Of a DNA stretch of 64,000 nucleotides, positions 9,974-21,210 are shown piece after piece. The position numbers and the translations under genes were made by a program. Position 1 is the stretch's first letter; each line of letters begins with the position of its first letter. The stretch covers positions 42,168,590 to 42,232,589 of the forward strand of contig CM059199.1 in assembly GCA_030323885.1 (NCBI GenBank), given 5' to 3'. Below the pieces are notes generated by a model that searched no databases, had not been told where the DNA came from, and saw only the letters and a list, made by a program, of their open reading frames with translations. Origin of the DNA: Branchipolynoe longqiensis (taxonomy: Eukaryota; Annelida; Polychaeta; Phyllodocida; Polynoidae).

Positions 9974-10258
9974 ACACTGGGTCTGAACACACCGGGCGTG
10001 AACACTCAGTGTGAACATTGTGTGAGAACATTGGGTGTGAACATTGTGTGTGAACATTGGGTGTGAACATTGGGTGTGAACATTGGGTGTGAACATTGGG
10101 TGTGAACATTGGGTGTGAACATTGGGTGTGAACATTGGGTGTGACAACCAGGTGTGAACAACTGGTGTGAACACCCAGTGTGAACACCAGCTGTGAACAC
10201 AGGATGCAAACATCAGCTGTGAACGCTGGGTGTGAACACCAAGTCTGAAATCAGGTAT
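9971..10258 (+). repeat. 12-bp satellite, GTGAACATTGGG unit
   Basis: About 22 units, most perfect at 10012-10145 and diverged at both ends (CTGGGTCTGAACACACC, CAGCTGTGAACACAGG). It begins inside the protease terminal exon at the stop codon and resumes at 10696 after a MITE. All long open frames on the minus strand here are satellite shadows. Confidence 0.9.
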
Positions 10259-10267
10259 GACCATCAC

Positions 10268-10686
10268 TAGATAAAAGATTCACCCGGTACTTTTGGTACA
10301 CGGGTGAACGACGACGTAGTGTAAATACGGGCGAAAATAGCTTTAGTATAGAACAGGAAGTAGAATGCCTGCCTCCAGTATCAAATGGATACTTATATAG
10401 GAACAGAGTTGGTGAAATGGGAGAGAATGCAAAACAACAAGATGCCGGCCATAGAATGCCGTCGATTTCACTTTTAAATCTGATTAAACTAGATGTTTTA
10501 TTATATTTTTCAACTCAAAGGTAGCGGGTAAATATAAAAACATATATAAAGAATATATTTTGCTTCTTAAATTAAGACATTATTCACTCATTTAATTTCC
10601 CCAGGATGTTGACATTTTTTGCCAGTTTTTCTAATGGGTTGGTTTTCACCCCGGTACTGTTAGTATGGGGGTGAATCTTTTATCTA
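10268..10686. mobile_element. 419-bp MITE with 9-bp target duplication, copy 1
   Basis: Ends are TAGATAAAAGATTCACCC and its complement. The flanks are GACCATCAC (10259-10267) and GAACATCAC (10687-10695), 8 of 9 matching. Subterminal GGTACACGGGTGAAC and internal AT-rich sequence; no coding capacity. The 9-bp duplication suggests a Mutator-like or Merlin-like mobiliser. Copy 2 is at 11701. Confidence 0.7.
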
Positions 10687-10695
10687 GAACATCAC

Positions 10696-10768
10696 ATGTG
10701 AACAAAACGTGTGAACAACTCGTGTGAGAATCAGCTGTTCACAAAATGTATGAACCAGACCTCCCCCC
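10696..10768 (+). repeat. Remainder of the 12-bp satellite
   Basis: Diverged units (ATGTGAACAAAACGTGTGAAC) continue the array interrupted by the MITE. Confidence 0.6.
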
Positions 10769-11334
10769 ACCAAGAACCGTTTCCGTTGGACGAGTAATCA
10801 AATAATAAGTTATGATATCTAGAAACCTCAGTTAATTTATGCATAGCATGACATTCAATTATGTACATGACATGGTTATTGGTGTTCTTTTGATCAATAT
10901 CTCTATTGCTCGACCATACGAAAGCACTGGTAAATGTGTGTGTGAAGCTAAGCTAAATCTGAATAACCTATAATCCATGACAATGGGAAACAAACTAATT
11001 TTCACAAGTGACATCGATTTTATCCTCCATATGCAAAATGGGTTACTGGTGGACTCAGATCGCCTGTCGTGTTAGTTATCCTTTGCTATGCTGCTATCTA
11101 TTGAAATGGGTAAAAAGAAAGCCAACATTTAGTTTCTACGTTTGCAATTCATGTATATCCAATCTGTCAGCCTTGACATAAAATTATCCTAATTTAATGT
11201 AAACTATATTATAACCATCACCCCGTAATAGTCCAGACATGAGCTCCACTACCATATTGTAAAATGGCTAAAGCTTGAATCTGTTGATGTGTAGGAAGGC
11301 TATAGTGAAATCAATACAGACACAGAGAAGGGAA
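10769..11334. other. Intergenic, no gene seen
   Basis: Unique AT-rich sequence downstream of the protease. No clear polyadenylation signal could be tied to the gene. The segment GCAATTCATGTATATCC near 11145 recurs at 12630. Confidence 0.35.
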
Positions 11335-11641
11335 GAGCATAAAGTGTAAAGAAGAAGAGAGAGTCAAGCCCTCTGGTTTATTATTTATATGGTTACATGG
11401 GTTCATTGTAGAGTATCACCTCACCCCTTTCCCCCAATGGGAAACAAGCATTCTTGGCCCTACCAATAGGGATCCAGTATTCCTGGTCCCCATGACTTCC
11501 AGTGGTCTGCCCACCACCACCAAGCTGTATGGCCCCATGGCCACCACCAACCTTGACCCTTGAGTGTGGTGATCACTATCCCAGCAGACCTGCCAGCACC
11601 ACTTTGTCTATTTACATCCCACTCAGGTACCACCAATCCCT

Positions 11642-11697
<56 letters not shown>

Positions 11698-12190
11698 CAT
11701 TAGATAAAAGATTCACCCTGTACTTGTAGTACACGGGTGAACGACAATATAGTGTTAACACAGGCGAAAATAGCTTTAGTATGGAACAGGAAGTAGGATG
11801 CCTGCCTCCATTATCACATGGGTACTTATATCGGCACAGCGTTGGTGAAATGGGGGAGAATGCCAAAAAACAAGATGTCGGAGATAGAACGCCATCGATT
11901 TCAATTTTAAATCTTATTAAACTAGATGTTTTATCATATTTTTCAACTCAAAGGTAGCGGGGAGATAAGAATATATATATAAAGAATAACTGTTGCTTCT
12001 TAGATTCTGAACTTAGGCTCTCATTTCATTTCCCCGTATTTTCGACCGCTTTTATATAAGGATGGTATTCACCCATGTACCCCAAGTACAGTGTGAATCC
12101 TTTATTTATACATACATGTGCCTGGTCATGCACACCGATCAGTAATATAACATTTGCATTACCCCCTATGCTGTATATCGGAATATTTTA
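11335..12190 (+). repeat. About 400-bp interspersed repeat carrying a MITE, opposite orientation to 7560-7965
   Basis: Left part 11335-11640, a long (TA)n tract at 11643-11692, a nested MITE, and the right part 12109-12190 (CATGCACACCGATCAG, CTGTATATCGG). It mirrors 7560-7965 base for base over long stretches. Confidence 0.65.
11701..12108. mobile_element. MITE with 9-bp target duplication, copy 2
   Basis: Same family as 10268-10686. Left end TAGATAAAAGATTCACCC, right end complementary with several changes. Flanked on both sides by TACATACAT (11692-11700, 12109-12117). The surrounding TA/CATA repeats could mimic a duplication, but the length agrees with copy 1. Confidence 0.65.
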
Positions 12191-13652
12191 CAATATGCTG
12201 GCAGAAAGGACTGCTCCGTCACCGCTGCAGTTTACTGCTTCAGGTGGTGGTATGGTAGCCCCATCACAACCCTAATATGTTTTTATCTAAATGTAGGTAG
12301 AAGCTGAAACCCATGTTACTATTCGGCAAATGCAGTAAGACATCTTCATTGAGTATTGTGTATGATCTTTTGTGGTCAGATATTTATTGACTTGAAAATA
12401 CACATTTTCAGCTCGGAGTCTTTGGTCTTTTGTTTAAATTGCTGTTCCAACAAAAACTACAGCATGCCATATGCCCAATTTGCTTACATATGATTGAAAA
12501 TTGCAGATATTCTTAAGAGAAACAACATACCCTACCAAAGTAAGCCCGAAGGAGAGAGGTACATTTTCCAAGAGTTGATATATTATCTTCCTAGCCATAA
12601 TAAATCATTTTAGCAACTTACAATTCGTTTGCAATTCATGTATATCCAATATGTCAGCCTTTGGCTGGCTGTGGTATGTCCAGTCACCTGCACTCCCTTG
12701 GCCACCTGACCACACTAGCCTCACTTTGATATTAATTATTCAAGAAACTGCTCCAGATACACTGGGCAGATCACTCTACTCCTGGCTCTTATGTGAGACA
12801 CACATACTCTAGAGCAGGACCCCAGACACTATGTCTGATGTACAGCATATTCTATTTTAATGTAAGCTATATTATACCCATCACCCTGTAGATTTTCTAT
12901 GAGAATTTAGCATATAAGGACAGGATATCATAGGGTCAGATTCAATTTGATAGCAAGCCATAGGGATTCTAATTGGCGAACACATTTTTATATACTAAGT
13001 ATTAATTAATAGCTTCCCTTTACTTTTCTTCTGATGTAATCATATTATGGGGGAATAGGTTCAGCATTAGCACGCAGGGCTCTCAGTATTGCTGGGACAA
13101 GTGAGGCAGGGTTGTGATACCTTACAAAGCAGTTACATACATGTCTTCTTGTTATATTCACCACTTGAATATCCCTATAAGTGTGTGCAAGCGAAGGACG
13201 TTACAAAAATGTACCCATTTCACAGAGCGGAATCTGTATAAGCAAAGTTGTATACAATCTTCGGTAAGAACAAACCTGATGCTATTTAATACGCGAATAA
13301 TTCATACAGTTTGAGATTGAACCTGTCAAAGTATGGGAAATATTAATTTACCAAATCTGGTTACCTACAACTGCTGCTTATAATTAGTTATTGTAATGGT
13401 GATAGCCTATCATGATTAGAAAACCCTGGTTTGATTTGAGTTAATACATATAGCAAACACTGATCCATTGGTTGTAATCGTCATGGATGTATGAGAGCCT
13501 GATATTGACAATTTTATATATCCTTGGAATAAAACAATCCGAATTTGCTAGAATAGAAATTTTAATAGTAATTTCTCATTAAGATCACATGACCGTAATT
13601 GTGCACAGTGATTGGTTGACTCACCCACACTTGATATGCTAGTCACGCGACC
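12191..13652. other. Intergenic, one repeat fragment and no gene
   Basis: 12655-12850 (GGCTGGCTGTGGTATGTCC, CACCTGACCACACTAGCC) matches the complement of about 25960-26120, an unnamed interspersed repeat. The remainder is AT-rich with no recognisable feature. Confidence 0.45.
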
Positions 13653-13659
13653 AGTGTAA

Positions 13660-13926
13660 TGATGCATTCATATGAACTGGTGAATATGGTGTTTCCCACT
13701 TCAGAACTGGTGAATTGCGTTCACTTGACTTCACAACTGGTGAACACCACCTGTGAACTGGAGATTTTTTAAGCGGCTCGTTATTCACAACTTGTGAAAA
13801 TATGGCAGCGAATAGAGAACAGTTGCATGGTAAGGTTGTCAAATGAACGCTCTCAGTTTACAGGGTGTGTTCACTGGCAGTAAGTGGGAAGTTCACCATA
13901 TTCACCAGGATGCTATGAACGCAGCA
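13660..13926. mobile_element. 267-bp foldback element filled with AACTGGTGAA repeats
   Basis: Inverted ends TGATGCATTCATATGAACTGG and TGCTGCGTTCATAGCATCCTGG (the latter read on the minus strand). TAA at 13657-13659 and 13927-13929. The arms include GGTGAATATGGTG, and about five AACTGGTGAA-like units lie on the left. Same architecture as 1959 and 6072, different terminal motif. Confidence 0.65.
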
Positions 13927-14070
13927 TAAGTCCTGTAGGTAGTAAGCCTGCATCTACGTGCTGCCACCTATTGTTGAGGGCGGGAAACAATCGCTTCCAT
14001 TCACTTCTACAGTACAGGCTGTTTTCCTCAGCACAACGTTGTGTCCAAACCAACCTTGTCCCCATATATG

Positions 14071-14358
14071 TTTGTTTGTTGTTGTTTGACGTCCTAGCAG
14101 CATCTAGGGTCATATCAGGACAGGTACCAACGTGTAACAATGAGCACTCATGGCAACTTTATAGTGCTGCCCCATTGGTAAACCAGGCTGCTGGCACCAT
14201 GCCTTGATATCCCACTCAGTCACATTATCCTGACACTGAGCCAACCAGTCCCTGCCGAGCCCCTGGCTAGGAAGCGACAAGTATCAATTTTTAAGTCATT
14301 GGTTTGACTCGACCAGGGTTCGAACCCACGACCCCACGATCTACCAACACGGGAGATG
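14071..14358 (-). mobile_element. SINE-A copy, head 1, tail 1
   Basis: Nearly complete; part of the body is deleted (CCAGTCCCTGCCGAGCCCC) and the outermost head is missing. Confidence 0.8.
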
Positions 14359-15214
14359 TCCTATCACTTTAAGATCAGTAAACTGAGAGGAAACATAGGA
14401 AAATTCATTCGATATTTAGGGACTTCAATGATAAGAACCATGGCAAGAGGGTAAATCTGACACCGACCGTTGACACCGACTCCTTCCGACCCTTTGACGT
14501 CCAGTGACCGATGATACAAACCAATGAGCTCGAGAGGCGTCGTTAAATAAAACCAACCTTCCTTCTGACCCGACCAGACACTCTACTGCGGTGTTTTCGT
14601 ACACTCTAATTAGACAGAACCCACACCATGACTTGCCGTATTTCTTATCCTTGGATCGGACTTGGAAACTGATCCAATGTAATCGCACAACGAAACCCTC
14701 CAACTAAGCAATATGGGTATATGTATGTGTATGTGTATGTATATATAATATATATGTAATATATATAGAACATGTAGGAGGGGCAGACCAACACAGAAAC
14801 TAATAGGCGTATATGGTTAGTTTTATTTGGCTTATATCATCGCAGTGTAATCATGACTCAACTGTAACAATATTTGGCTGGGCAACCCGCCCTACCCATA
14901 ATAATAATAAGAAGAAGAATAAGCGATCGGCCTCAAGAACATAGTGCAGCATAAGCTTCAAGATCATAACAACAACAAGTGAGAAGCAATAATCAAGTCA
15001 TAATAGCTAATAAAAACAAAACGGGAACAGGACAGGAGCATGCGTTGCCTGGTGCAGGCAAGTGAGGAATGGGCCGAGTCCTACAGCGAGGGGAGCGAGG
15101 AAAGGTTGAGTAGTGGCGCCACCTGATGGATTCGAACCCAACGATCGATAGTACACGCCAACCTACGATGGGGGAGATCTGCGCCCTCCCTACACAAGTA
15201 TATCATAGATATAT
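14359..15214. other. Intergenic, no gene seen
   Basis: It contains CGTCGTTAAATAAAACC at about 14541, also found at 40412, which looks like the 3' end of yet another interspersed repeat, a TGTATG/TA microsatellite at 14715-14770, and (AAT/AAG)n near 14900. No exon recognised. Confidence 0.4.
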
Positions 15215-15216
15215 GC

Positions 15217-15255
<39 letters not shown>
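15215..15255. repeat. (TA)n microsatellite
   Basis: About 18 TA units. Confidence 0.9.
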
Positions 15256-15257
<2 letters not shown>

Positions 15258-16075
15258 GATAATCGTAGACAAGCAGGACAACAGAAGTGCTGAATGGAGG
15301 ATACAGTTATATATTAAGCAGCTGCAGACAATAATAGCTCAGACAATCAAATATATAATAAACTGTACCTGGCTGGGCAAACTGCGCTACCTAATATAAC
15401 CCTAAAAAAGCAACAATTTGGTTCAGCAGATACATTTGCGGTAGTCCTTGAGCCAGCCATCAACTCTGGAGGTTTGACTAGAAACAAGAAGGGCAAGTGG
15501 CCACTATGTTTTTGAGTTAGCCTTACACGTGGCCTGTATGAATAAATGTGATGAACATCTCAATTCCACATCTAAACCGATGTTGGCATCCATTTTCCAA
15601 AATGGCCAACACTTTTGATCATATCTCATAAATTTGACGTTAACCTTTAATAGACTAGTCTGGGGCACATGTTCAGTATATCATTCGGCATATCTCAATG
15701 TAAACTTAATGATTACTGGTTCACTATATATCGAGATAATTGAGAAAATATGCAACAAAATGGCTTAATCGGCTGGTCTCAGCTACATGCTCTCTCACTT
15801 AAGATATGTTCATTATGTCATTTAGTGTATGAGCCAGGAGGACAGTTACTATCACTTAGGGGGGGGGCAACTTCCAGCTATAACTTTCTGAAAGATATGT
15901 ATCCCTGGAGTTCATTACAGTGTGATATCAATTAATATGGTGTAGCTTCTAGATTTTACAGCCTTTCAAAGTGCCCCCCCCTCATCAGCCAACATTTCAA
16001 CATTATGGAAAAACAAATTGCCTTCTAGACACAGACCTAGAAGCCAAATAAAAGGCTGAGATGTCATTCTAATCA
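15256..16075. other. Intergenic, no gene seen
   Basis: Unique AT-rich sequence with small G-run and C-run tracts at 15859 and 15974. Confidence 0.4.
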
Positions 16076-16348
16076 TGATTGACATCGTCTGGAATGAGCG
16101 GGATCGCTCATTCGGGTTCATTGCTGGGCACGGGGACAGCGAAACTGACACACCCCACTCCCCCCCCCCCTACCATGCAGGCGGGTGGCTTCCTGGAAGG
16201 GAAGGGGGGGGGGGAAGCCAACTACCAAGGGAGGTGGCACACACACATTCAGCCCCCTCCCTCACACATCAACCAATCAAACCACACAATCAGCAACACA
16301 CCTCCAACCTGATCGACCAATCAGATCATAACATAATCTGGAGCCCAG

Positions 16349-17043
16349 GGCCCGTATGCATGAACAACTTTTTATTGACGCTGGTGTGAAGGGCGGCCGG
16401 CGGGTTAGCTAACGCCGGTGTTGGAATATGTGTCACGGGAAATGTATGTGACCAAAGCACTGCGGAGTTAGCTAACCGATGCGTTATTTATAGATTTGGA
16501 AAATCCCTCTGAGCCTGTTCCCAGCGAGCACCGCTATTTCACAATATTGCCGCCGATCCAGTGCTGGCGGTGGCGGCGTTAATATCAGTTCGATTATTGG
16601 TTTAATTTGACCAAAATTCGGTGGCGGCATTAATATCGCTTCGATTTTAGGGTTAATTTGATGAAATTTCACTTAATGCGCATGTAATTCTGTTAAATAT
16701 GATAGCATTGAATAGATTTGGCTCTAATATATAGCCGCCAATTCGGCGACAGCAGCCGATGTAGCTTCGGCGTTAATATTGGTTTGATTTTAGGGTTAAT
16801 TTAATGAAATTTCAATTTTTGAGTATGTAACTCTGTTAAATATGATAGCATTGAATAGATTTGGGCCTAATCGGTCCCTAACACCGACGGTAAACTTGAT
16901 ATGACTTGGGGTTAGCGTAACCGACCTTAAGCTCCCAGTGTTTCCATAAAACTGCTCCATACATAGTGACTTTTCGCCGCTAAACTAGATATCCCGTCCA
17001 AACCCAGTTTTGGCTCGTTAACACCGCCCCATGCATTCGGGCC
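16349..17043. mobile_element. 695-bp Harbinger-like MITE, CAG target duplication, copy 1
   Basis: Ends GGCCCGTATGCATG and the complement of CATGCATTCGGGCC. CAG at 16346-16348 and 17044-17046. The empty site is known from 58500-58515 (GGAGCCCAGGACTC). Two internal direct copies of a block containing TTAGGGTTAATTTGATG and TCTGTTAAATATGATAGC are visible (about 16650 and 16790). No open frame. Confidence 0.75.
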
Positions 17044-17120
17044 CAGGACTCAAACACCCGGAATCATCAGTCTGCAACAGCCTCTCCGACTGACCACATC
17101 TATAAAACCCTTATTCAACG

Positions 17121-17860
17121 ATGCCACGTCAAAGCTCATCGGCAAAGCAGAGGGGACGAGGATGCCCGGCCAAGGCCCAGACTCAGCAAGGAGTGTCCAC
17201 CACACTCCCTATACAACTGGGAGACAACCACCGGGGAACGCCTGTACAACTGGGAGACAGCATGCACTCCCAGGGCGCCAGTAGCAGGACGCCGAGACCC
17301 AGCACGAGCCGGCGGACGCCATGGGACACCTCCAGGGGGGCCGAATTCGACACTGACACATCATACCCAGAGCCAGGCCAACGGGAGCCACGGCAGCAGG
17401 CCGACAAGCAGACGGACGAGACAGAAGTCGACCACAGGATCCGCCAAATGGAGGAGAGAAGGGCCGCCTGAATGGAGGCCATGCAGATCTCCATACAGCA
17501 GCTGGCCGACCAACAGTCGGACCAACCGGTACGGGACGCGCCAAGGGACACCTGACCACGACCGGTCCGGGAATGCGCGCAATCACCAGCAGCACGGCGG
17601 AGGGACAACACCCACAAGCAACAAGACAGACTCCGCCACAAGCCCTCGGCCACAACACACCCGGCGTGTTCCCCGCCCAGGAGGAAGGGCGAACACAGGA
17701 GGAATATGTACCCACAGCTGCCCGAGGAGGCCGGAGCCCACCGCCGGGCACAAAGCAGAGGTGACCGCCATCAATGCCGAGAACGCGATGACAAACTTGA
17801 GGAGATGGACATGATCGACAGAAACCTAGCTCGGGATATGTATTAACGCGCAAGAAATGA
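17121..17860 (+). pseudogene. Gag-like region of the DIRS-like element
   Basis: Opens MPRQSSSAKQRGRG and runs 116 codons of basic, Gln/Arg/Thr-rich sequence to a TGA at 17469-17471. The same frame continues past it (MEAMQISIQQLADQ), so the TGA may be a decayed CGA. No zinc knuckle was seen. Gag assignment rests on position and composition only. Confidence 0.4.
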
Positions 17861-17914
17861 CTCACACCTGGACCGGAACATCTATGATTCCACCAAATCA
17901 GCCCACCAATGAAA

Positions 17915-18715
17915 TATTTGTCGATGCATGTATTGGTGGAATTAGGGGCGCAGATAGCAGCTATGCCTACTCCGCAGAGCTAGCTGATGACACCGAAGAC
18001 GACCCCGGCATCATCAATCAACTCTAAGCCGCTAATATGCTGATAGCCTTACACACACTAGCACAACAAGAACGCGCCGGATCACACTGCGATAACACGA
18101 CCGTGGTCCACGTCCGCTCAACATGCCATGGACAAAAGCCATGGCTACTACAAACAGCCAAGGTGGCCTGGATATTCCAGGCGGTGCATAACATACACAT
18201 AATTAGCAAGACAAACACAGCGAATATAGTATGCCTTTTTATTACAATTTTAGCTCTTGTCATCAGTACAGTCTCTTAGTTAGTTATGTGATGTCAAATG
18301 AGGCTTATAACCCTATATCCCCTTCTCATCGTGGGGTGGGTGGGATGGCAATTTAAGGCAGTTGTTGTCCTCGTGGCTCCCATGTCGAAAGTGAAATGTT
18401 CGCAGCTAGCAGTCGCTTTTAGAGCCGAAGACGGGTAATTTAGTTCAGAAATATGACACCGGTGGAGCCACAGTCGCCTTGTGTACTGGGCGATATATGG
18501 CGGAAATGCCAGAAAACCGCTAGTCAGCATTAATGCTATAGTTAAGTTAGTTCAGCAAGGATCCTCCAGTCGGTGACATATCAAGCAGCCTTAGTTACTA
18601 GCGCTTGGCTGTAAATGTCGCCAAATTACCTGTAATGCTTCAGCATTACGAACAACCTATTAGCGGGCACAATTAACAAACTAGCTGATGCTCTTAGCAG
18701 AGCCCACTACAGTGT
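17915..18715 (+). pseudogene. RNase H remnant of the DIRS-like element
   Basis: Three acidic-site motifs of the DIRS-type RNase H are recognisable: VDACIGGIRG, CDNTTVVHV and NKLADALSRAH. The expected catalytic Glu (INQLEAA in relatives) reads as TAA at about 18027. Between the second and third motifs about 430 bp (18215-18645) of unrelated sequence appears to be inserted. Non-functional. Confidence 0.55.
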
Positions 18716-19620
18716 GGGCTAACTGCAGGACGACAGTCAACACCTACAAACGCCACTACATACGCTACGGCGTGACACCCCTGGCGCCCACCCCCCTTGA
18801 AGTATGCTTCTGGCTAGTGGACTTAGGGGGCTGTCAGTGCCCATCCTCCGTCACCAACTCTGCGTCACATCTGAGATTCTACCTCAAAATCAAGGAGGCA
18901 CCAACGCAACCACTGGTGCGGTTGGGGCTTTATTCACTCAGGCTAACCAAGTACCACACGCCAAAACCGGTGACATATGTCCCGATCACAGTAATGAAAG
19001 AAGGTGTACAACAACTCCAGGACACCCCAGAGGGAAGGGTAGTGGCGACAGTGATCATCATAATGTTTTTCACTGGAGCACCGCAGTCGGTGGTGGCCCC
19101 ACGATCGGCGGCCACCTTTGACCCAACCCGCCATACGACCCAGGGCGATGTCATGATCAAGCGGGGAAAGCTGCACATACACCAGAAGTGGGCAAAAAAC
19201 ATGCAGGCCACACATCAGTCGAGAGACAGGTGGCTGGCCCGATCGCCTGACCCAGCCTTCTGCCCAGTGCACGCATACTGAGCCATGATCTACAAAACAC
19301 ACACTACTACTGACACGCAGCCACTGCTCCTATTCCCCAGTGATGGAGCCACACTGGCCATTCCGTACATCACCAGGGAATGGCCCAATGCCCAGCTCAC
19401 CACAGGGGTGACAGCCCCATACAGACTACATGCTATAAGGAAGGCAGCACCCACAGTTGCATTTTCGTCTGGCAGCTCCAAACTCGAAGTACAATGGTTC
19501 GGGGGCTGGGCATTAGCGGCACACAAAACATACATAAATACAACCGATTCCAACAAAGTCAACAACTCACTCAGAAAGGCCAAACAGAACAAAAACCAAT
19601 TATCTGGATTGGCTCAATGA
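18700..19620 (+). pseudogene. Tyrosine recombinase of the DIRS-like element
   Basis: An N-terminal SAM-like segment (VWANCRTTVNTYKRHYI) is followed by the catalytic domain. The first catalytic Arg region reads FFTGAPQSVV, with Pro where Arg is expected. The HxxR motif (LHAIRKAA, 19429-19440) and the candidate nucleophile Tyr (HKTYI, 19531-19533) are kept. An in-frame TGA lies at 19279-19281. Inactive copy. Confidence 0.65.
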
Positions 19621-19687
19621 TTGGCACAGCCAATCAAAACATAACAAACAACAGATACAAAAGACCCATAAAATTAATACAAAAAGT

Positions 19688-19893
19688 GCCAATCCAAAAA
19701 TGTTATTAAACTAGGAGATTTTTAAAAGAAGATAATTTAAATTCTCATTAATTCAACGTTGCTTGTGATGAAATGGTTATAGAACAATGAACACACAAAT
19801 GCGAATGTTAAAAATGAATCTTTTGACAATGTTTGAGGGTTTGACTCCAATGTTTATCTCAATGTTTGAATTGGCGTTTACTGGGTTTTAAAT
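19688..19893. mobile_element. MITE fragment, ATGAAGAGTTCAG family
   Basis: Interior and right inner arm (TTTGAATTGGCGTTTACTGG) are present; both outer termini are missing. Similar to the complement of the copy at 4093. Confidence 0.55.
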
Positions 19894-20220
19894 TCTGCTA
19901 GGCTAGGAAAAGAATAAATGGAGACCGAGATGAGGAATGGTGGGAAGCCTCATTTATTTTAGCGGAGGCCCAATGGCCGAGCGAATACAAGCCCTACCTA
20001 AAAAGTTTAAAATCCGGAGCTCATCTGACCGAAAGAGGCAGGTGAACTGGCGCGTGACTTTGATAGTAGAGGTGCCAGCCTCTGTAGCGGGACCGGCCCA
20101 CACCAAATCATAATAACATGCGATCATTGGAGTAAAATAAATAGCATGCACAATAAATAAGATATAGAGAAAATACAGCTCTGCTCCTTTATGCTCATAT
20201 AATACCTTATATATCACATA
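19894..20220. other. Intergenic, no gene seen
   Basis: Sequence between the two YR elements. Nothing recognised. Confidence 0.4.
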
Positions 20221-20399
20221 TATATTATATATAATCTATTATATACATATAAACGCTCGGAGAATTATTATTATTTATTATTGTTTATTTATTCGATTTG
20301 AATATTGTCCAATCGCCGTCGTCCGGGCCTGGCTGCTTCCTTTGGCCCCGGCGCTTGCACGCAACTCGGTTCAAATCGTCACTTGCCTCCTGTTTTTCG
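20221..20399 (+). repeat. Ngaro A1 repeat
   Basis: TATATTATATATAATCTATT to TTGCCTCCTGTTTTTCG. It contains TATATACATA, which could serve as a promoter TATA. Direct repeat of 24507-24685. Confidence 0.9.
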
Positions 20400-21171
20400 A
20401 GGCAGAGTTACGGCTCCAGGATCTCCAGGACCGGCTGAGTGACTTGCAGGCAGAGAGAGACAGAAGGAGGGCCGGTCGTCCACGGACTAGGGATGAGCCA
20501 GGAAAAGACGACGACAAGACAGAGAAGGCCCCCCACAGAACTGAAATTCACGTGATTCCCGAGGAGGCTCGGCCGGAGTGGGGGACAAAGGATAGGGAAC
20601 ACGAAGGCCACTCTTCCTACGGCCGGTCACGGAGAAGATCCAGGGATGCCGGAAGACGACGACGAACAACACGCTCTCGGAGCGAAAGCAGTGCCTCCCG
20701 ATGTAGACGGAGTAAGTGGGCTCTGAAGAAACATACTCTGGGGGGAAAGGATCTTAGGAAGCTCAATGCCTATGAGCTAATCAATGCTAGTGCTTCCTGG
20801 TGCCTCACCATAGCGGACCTGTCCGTGCAAGACCACAAAGCCTTCTTGCAGCATCTAAAGTTTATCACAAATCGGGCGCGGGATGACTATTATAAAGACA
20901 TTGCACATGTCGAGTACGATTTGGAGATACGGAAGCTAGCAGAGACGATTGGATTCGCGGCATTCTCGTCCAAATACCAGAGTGAGGGCATGTCCCACTA
21001 CAGCGACCAAAACCATAGGCAGAGGAAGACGAGCTACGGTTCAGGAAGGAAGGCGCCATCCGGACCGGGAAATCGCTCCTGCTACGCGCAGATGACTTGT
21101 GCCGCTTTAAACACACCTGCTCTAAGTGCGGGGGGAAGGGCCACAAACGCTACAAGTGTAAGGAGTGACTG
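20400..21171 (+). pseudogene. Ngaro gag-like protein, frameshifted
   Basis: An open frame from 20342 covers a coiled-coil-like Glu/Arg-rich N-terminus (LQDLQDRLSDLQAERDRR) and an Arg/Ser-rich middle. After about 21020 the reading shifts frame: in the next frame a CCHC zinc knuckle, CSKCGGKGHKRYKC, is encoded at 21118-21159 and ends in TGA. A 1-nt indel just before a TAG explains the break. Zinc knuckles are typical of retroelement gag proteins that bind RNA. Confidence 0.7.
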
Positions 21172-21210
21172 GGACATGAACATCTCACCGACCGGTTTGA
21201 GGCAAGTTCT

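Larger units (their letters stand above)
16180..19640 (+). mobile_element. Decayed DIRS-like tyrosine-recombinase retrotransposon, no reverse transcriptase found
   Basis: Order: leader, gag-like region (17121-17860), RNase H remnant (about 17915-18715) and tyrosine recombinase (18700-19610). A MITE is inserted in the leader at 16349. No RT motif (YxDD) is present between the gag-like region and RNase H. Terminal repeats could not be recognised, so both element boundaries are approximate. A reversed gag-like fragment at 25055-25150 and a leader fragment at 58440-58562 are separate remnants of the same family. Confidence 0.6.

Noticed and set aside
9881..10267. FTPNVHTQCSHPM repeat protein on the minus strand
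   Set aside because: 12-bp satellite; overlaps the protease terminal exon on the other strand.
17183..17865. 156-218 codon minus-strand ORFs opposite the gag-like region
   Set aside because: Shadows of a GC-rich coding-derived sequence; no recognisable domain and no support on that strand.
19700..20220. Terminal repeat of the DIRS-like element
   Set aside because: No matching copy was found at its 5' side, so the element end could not be placed.
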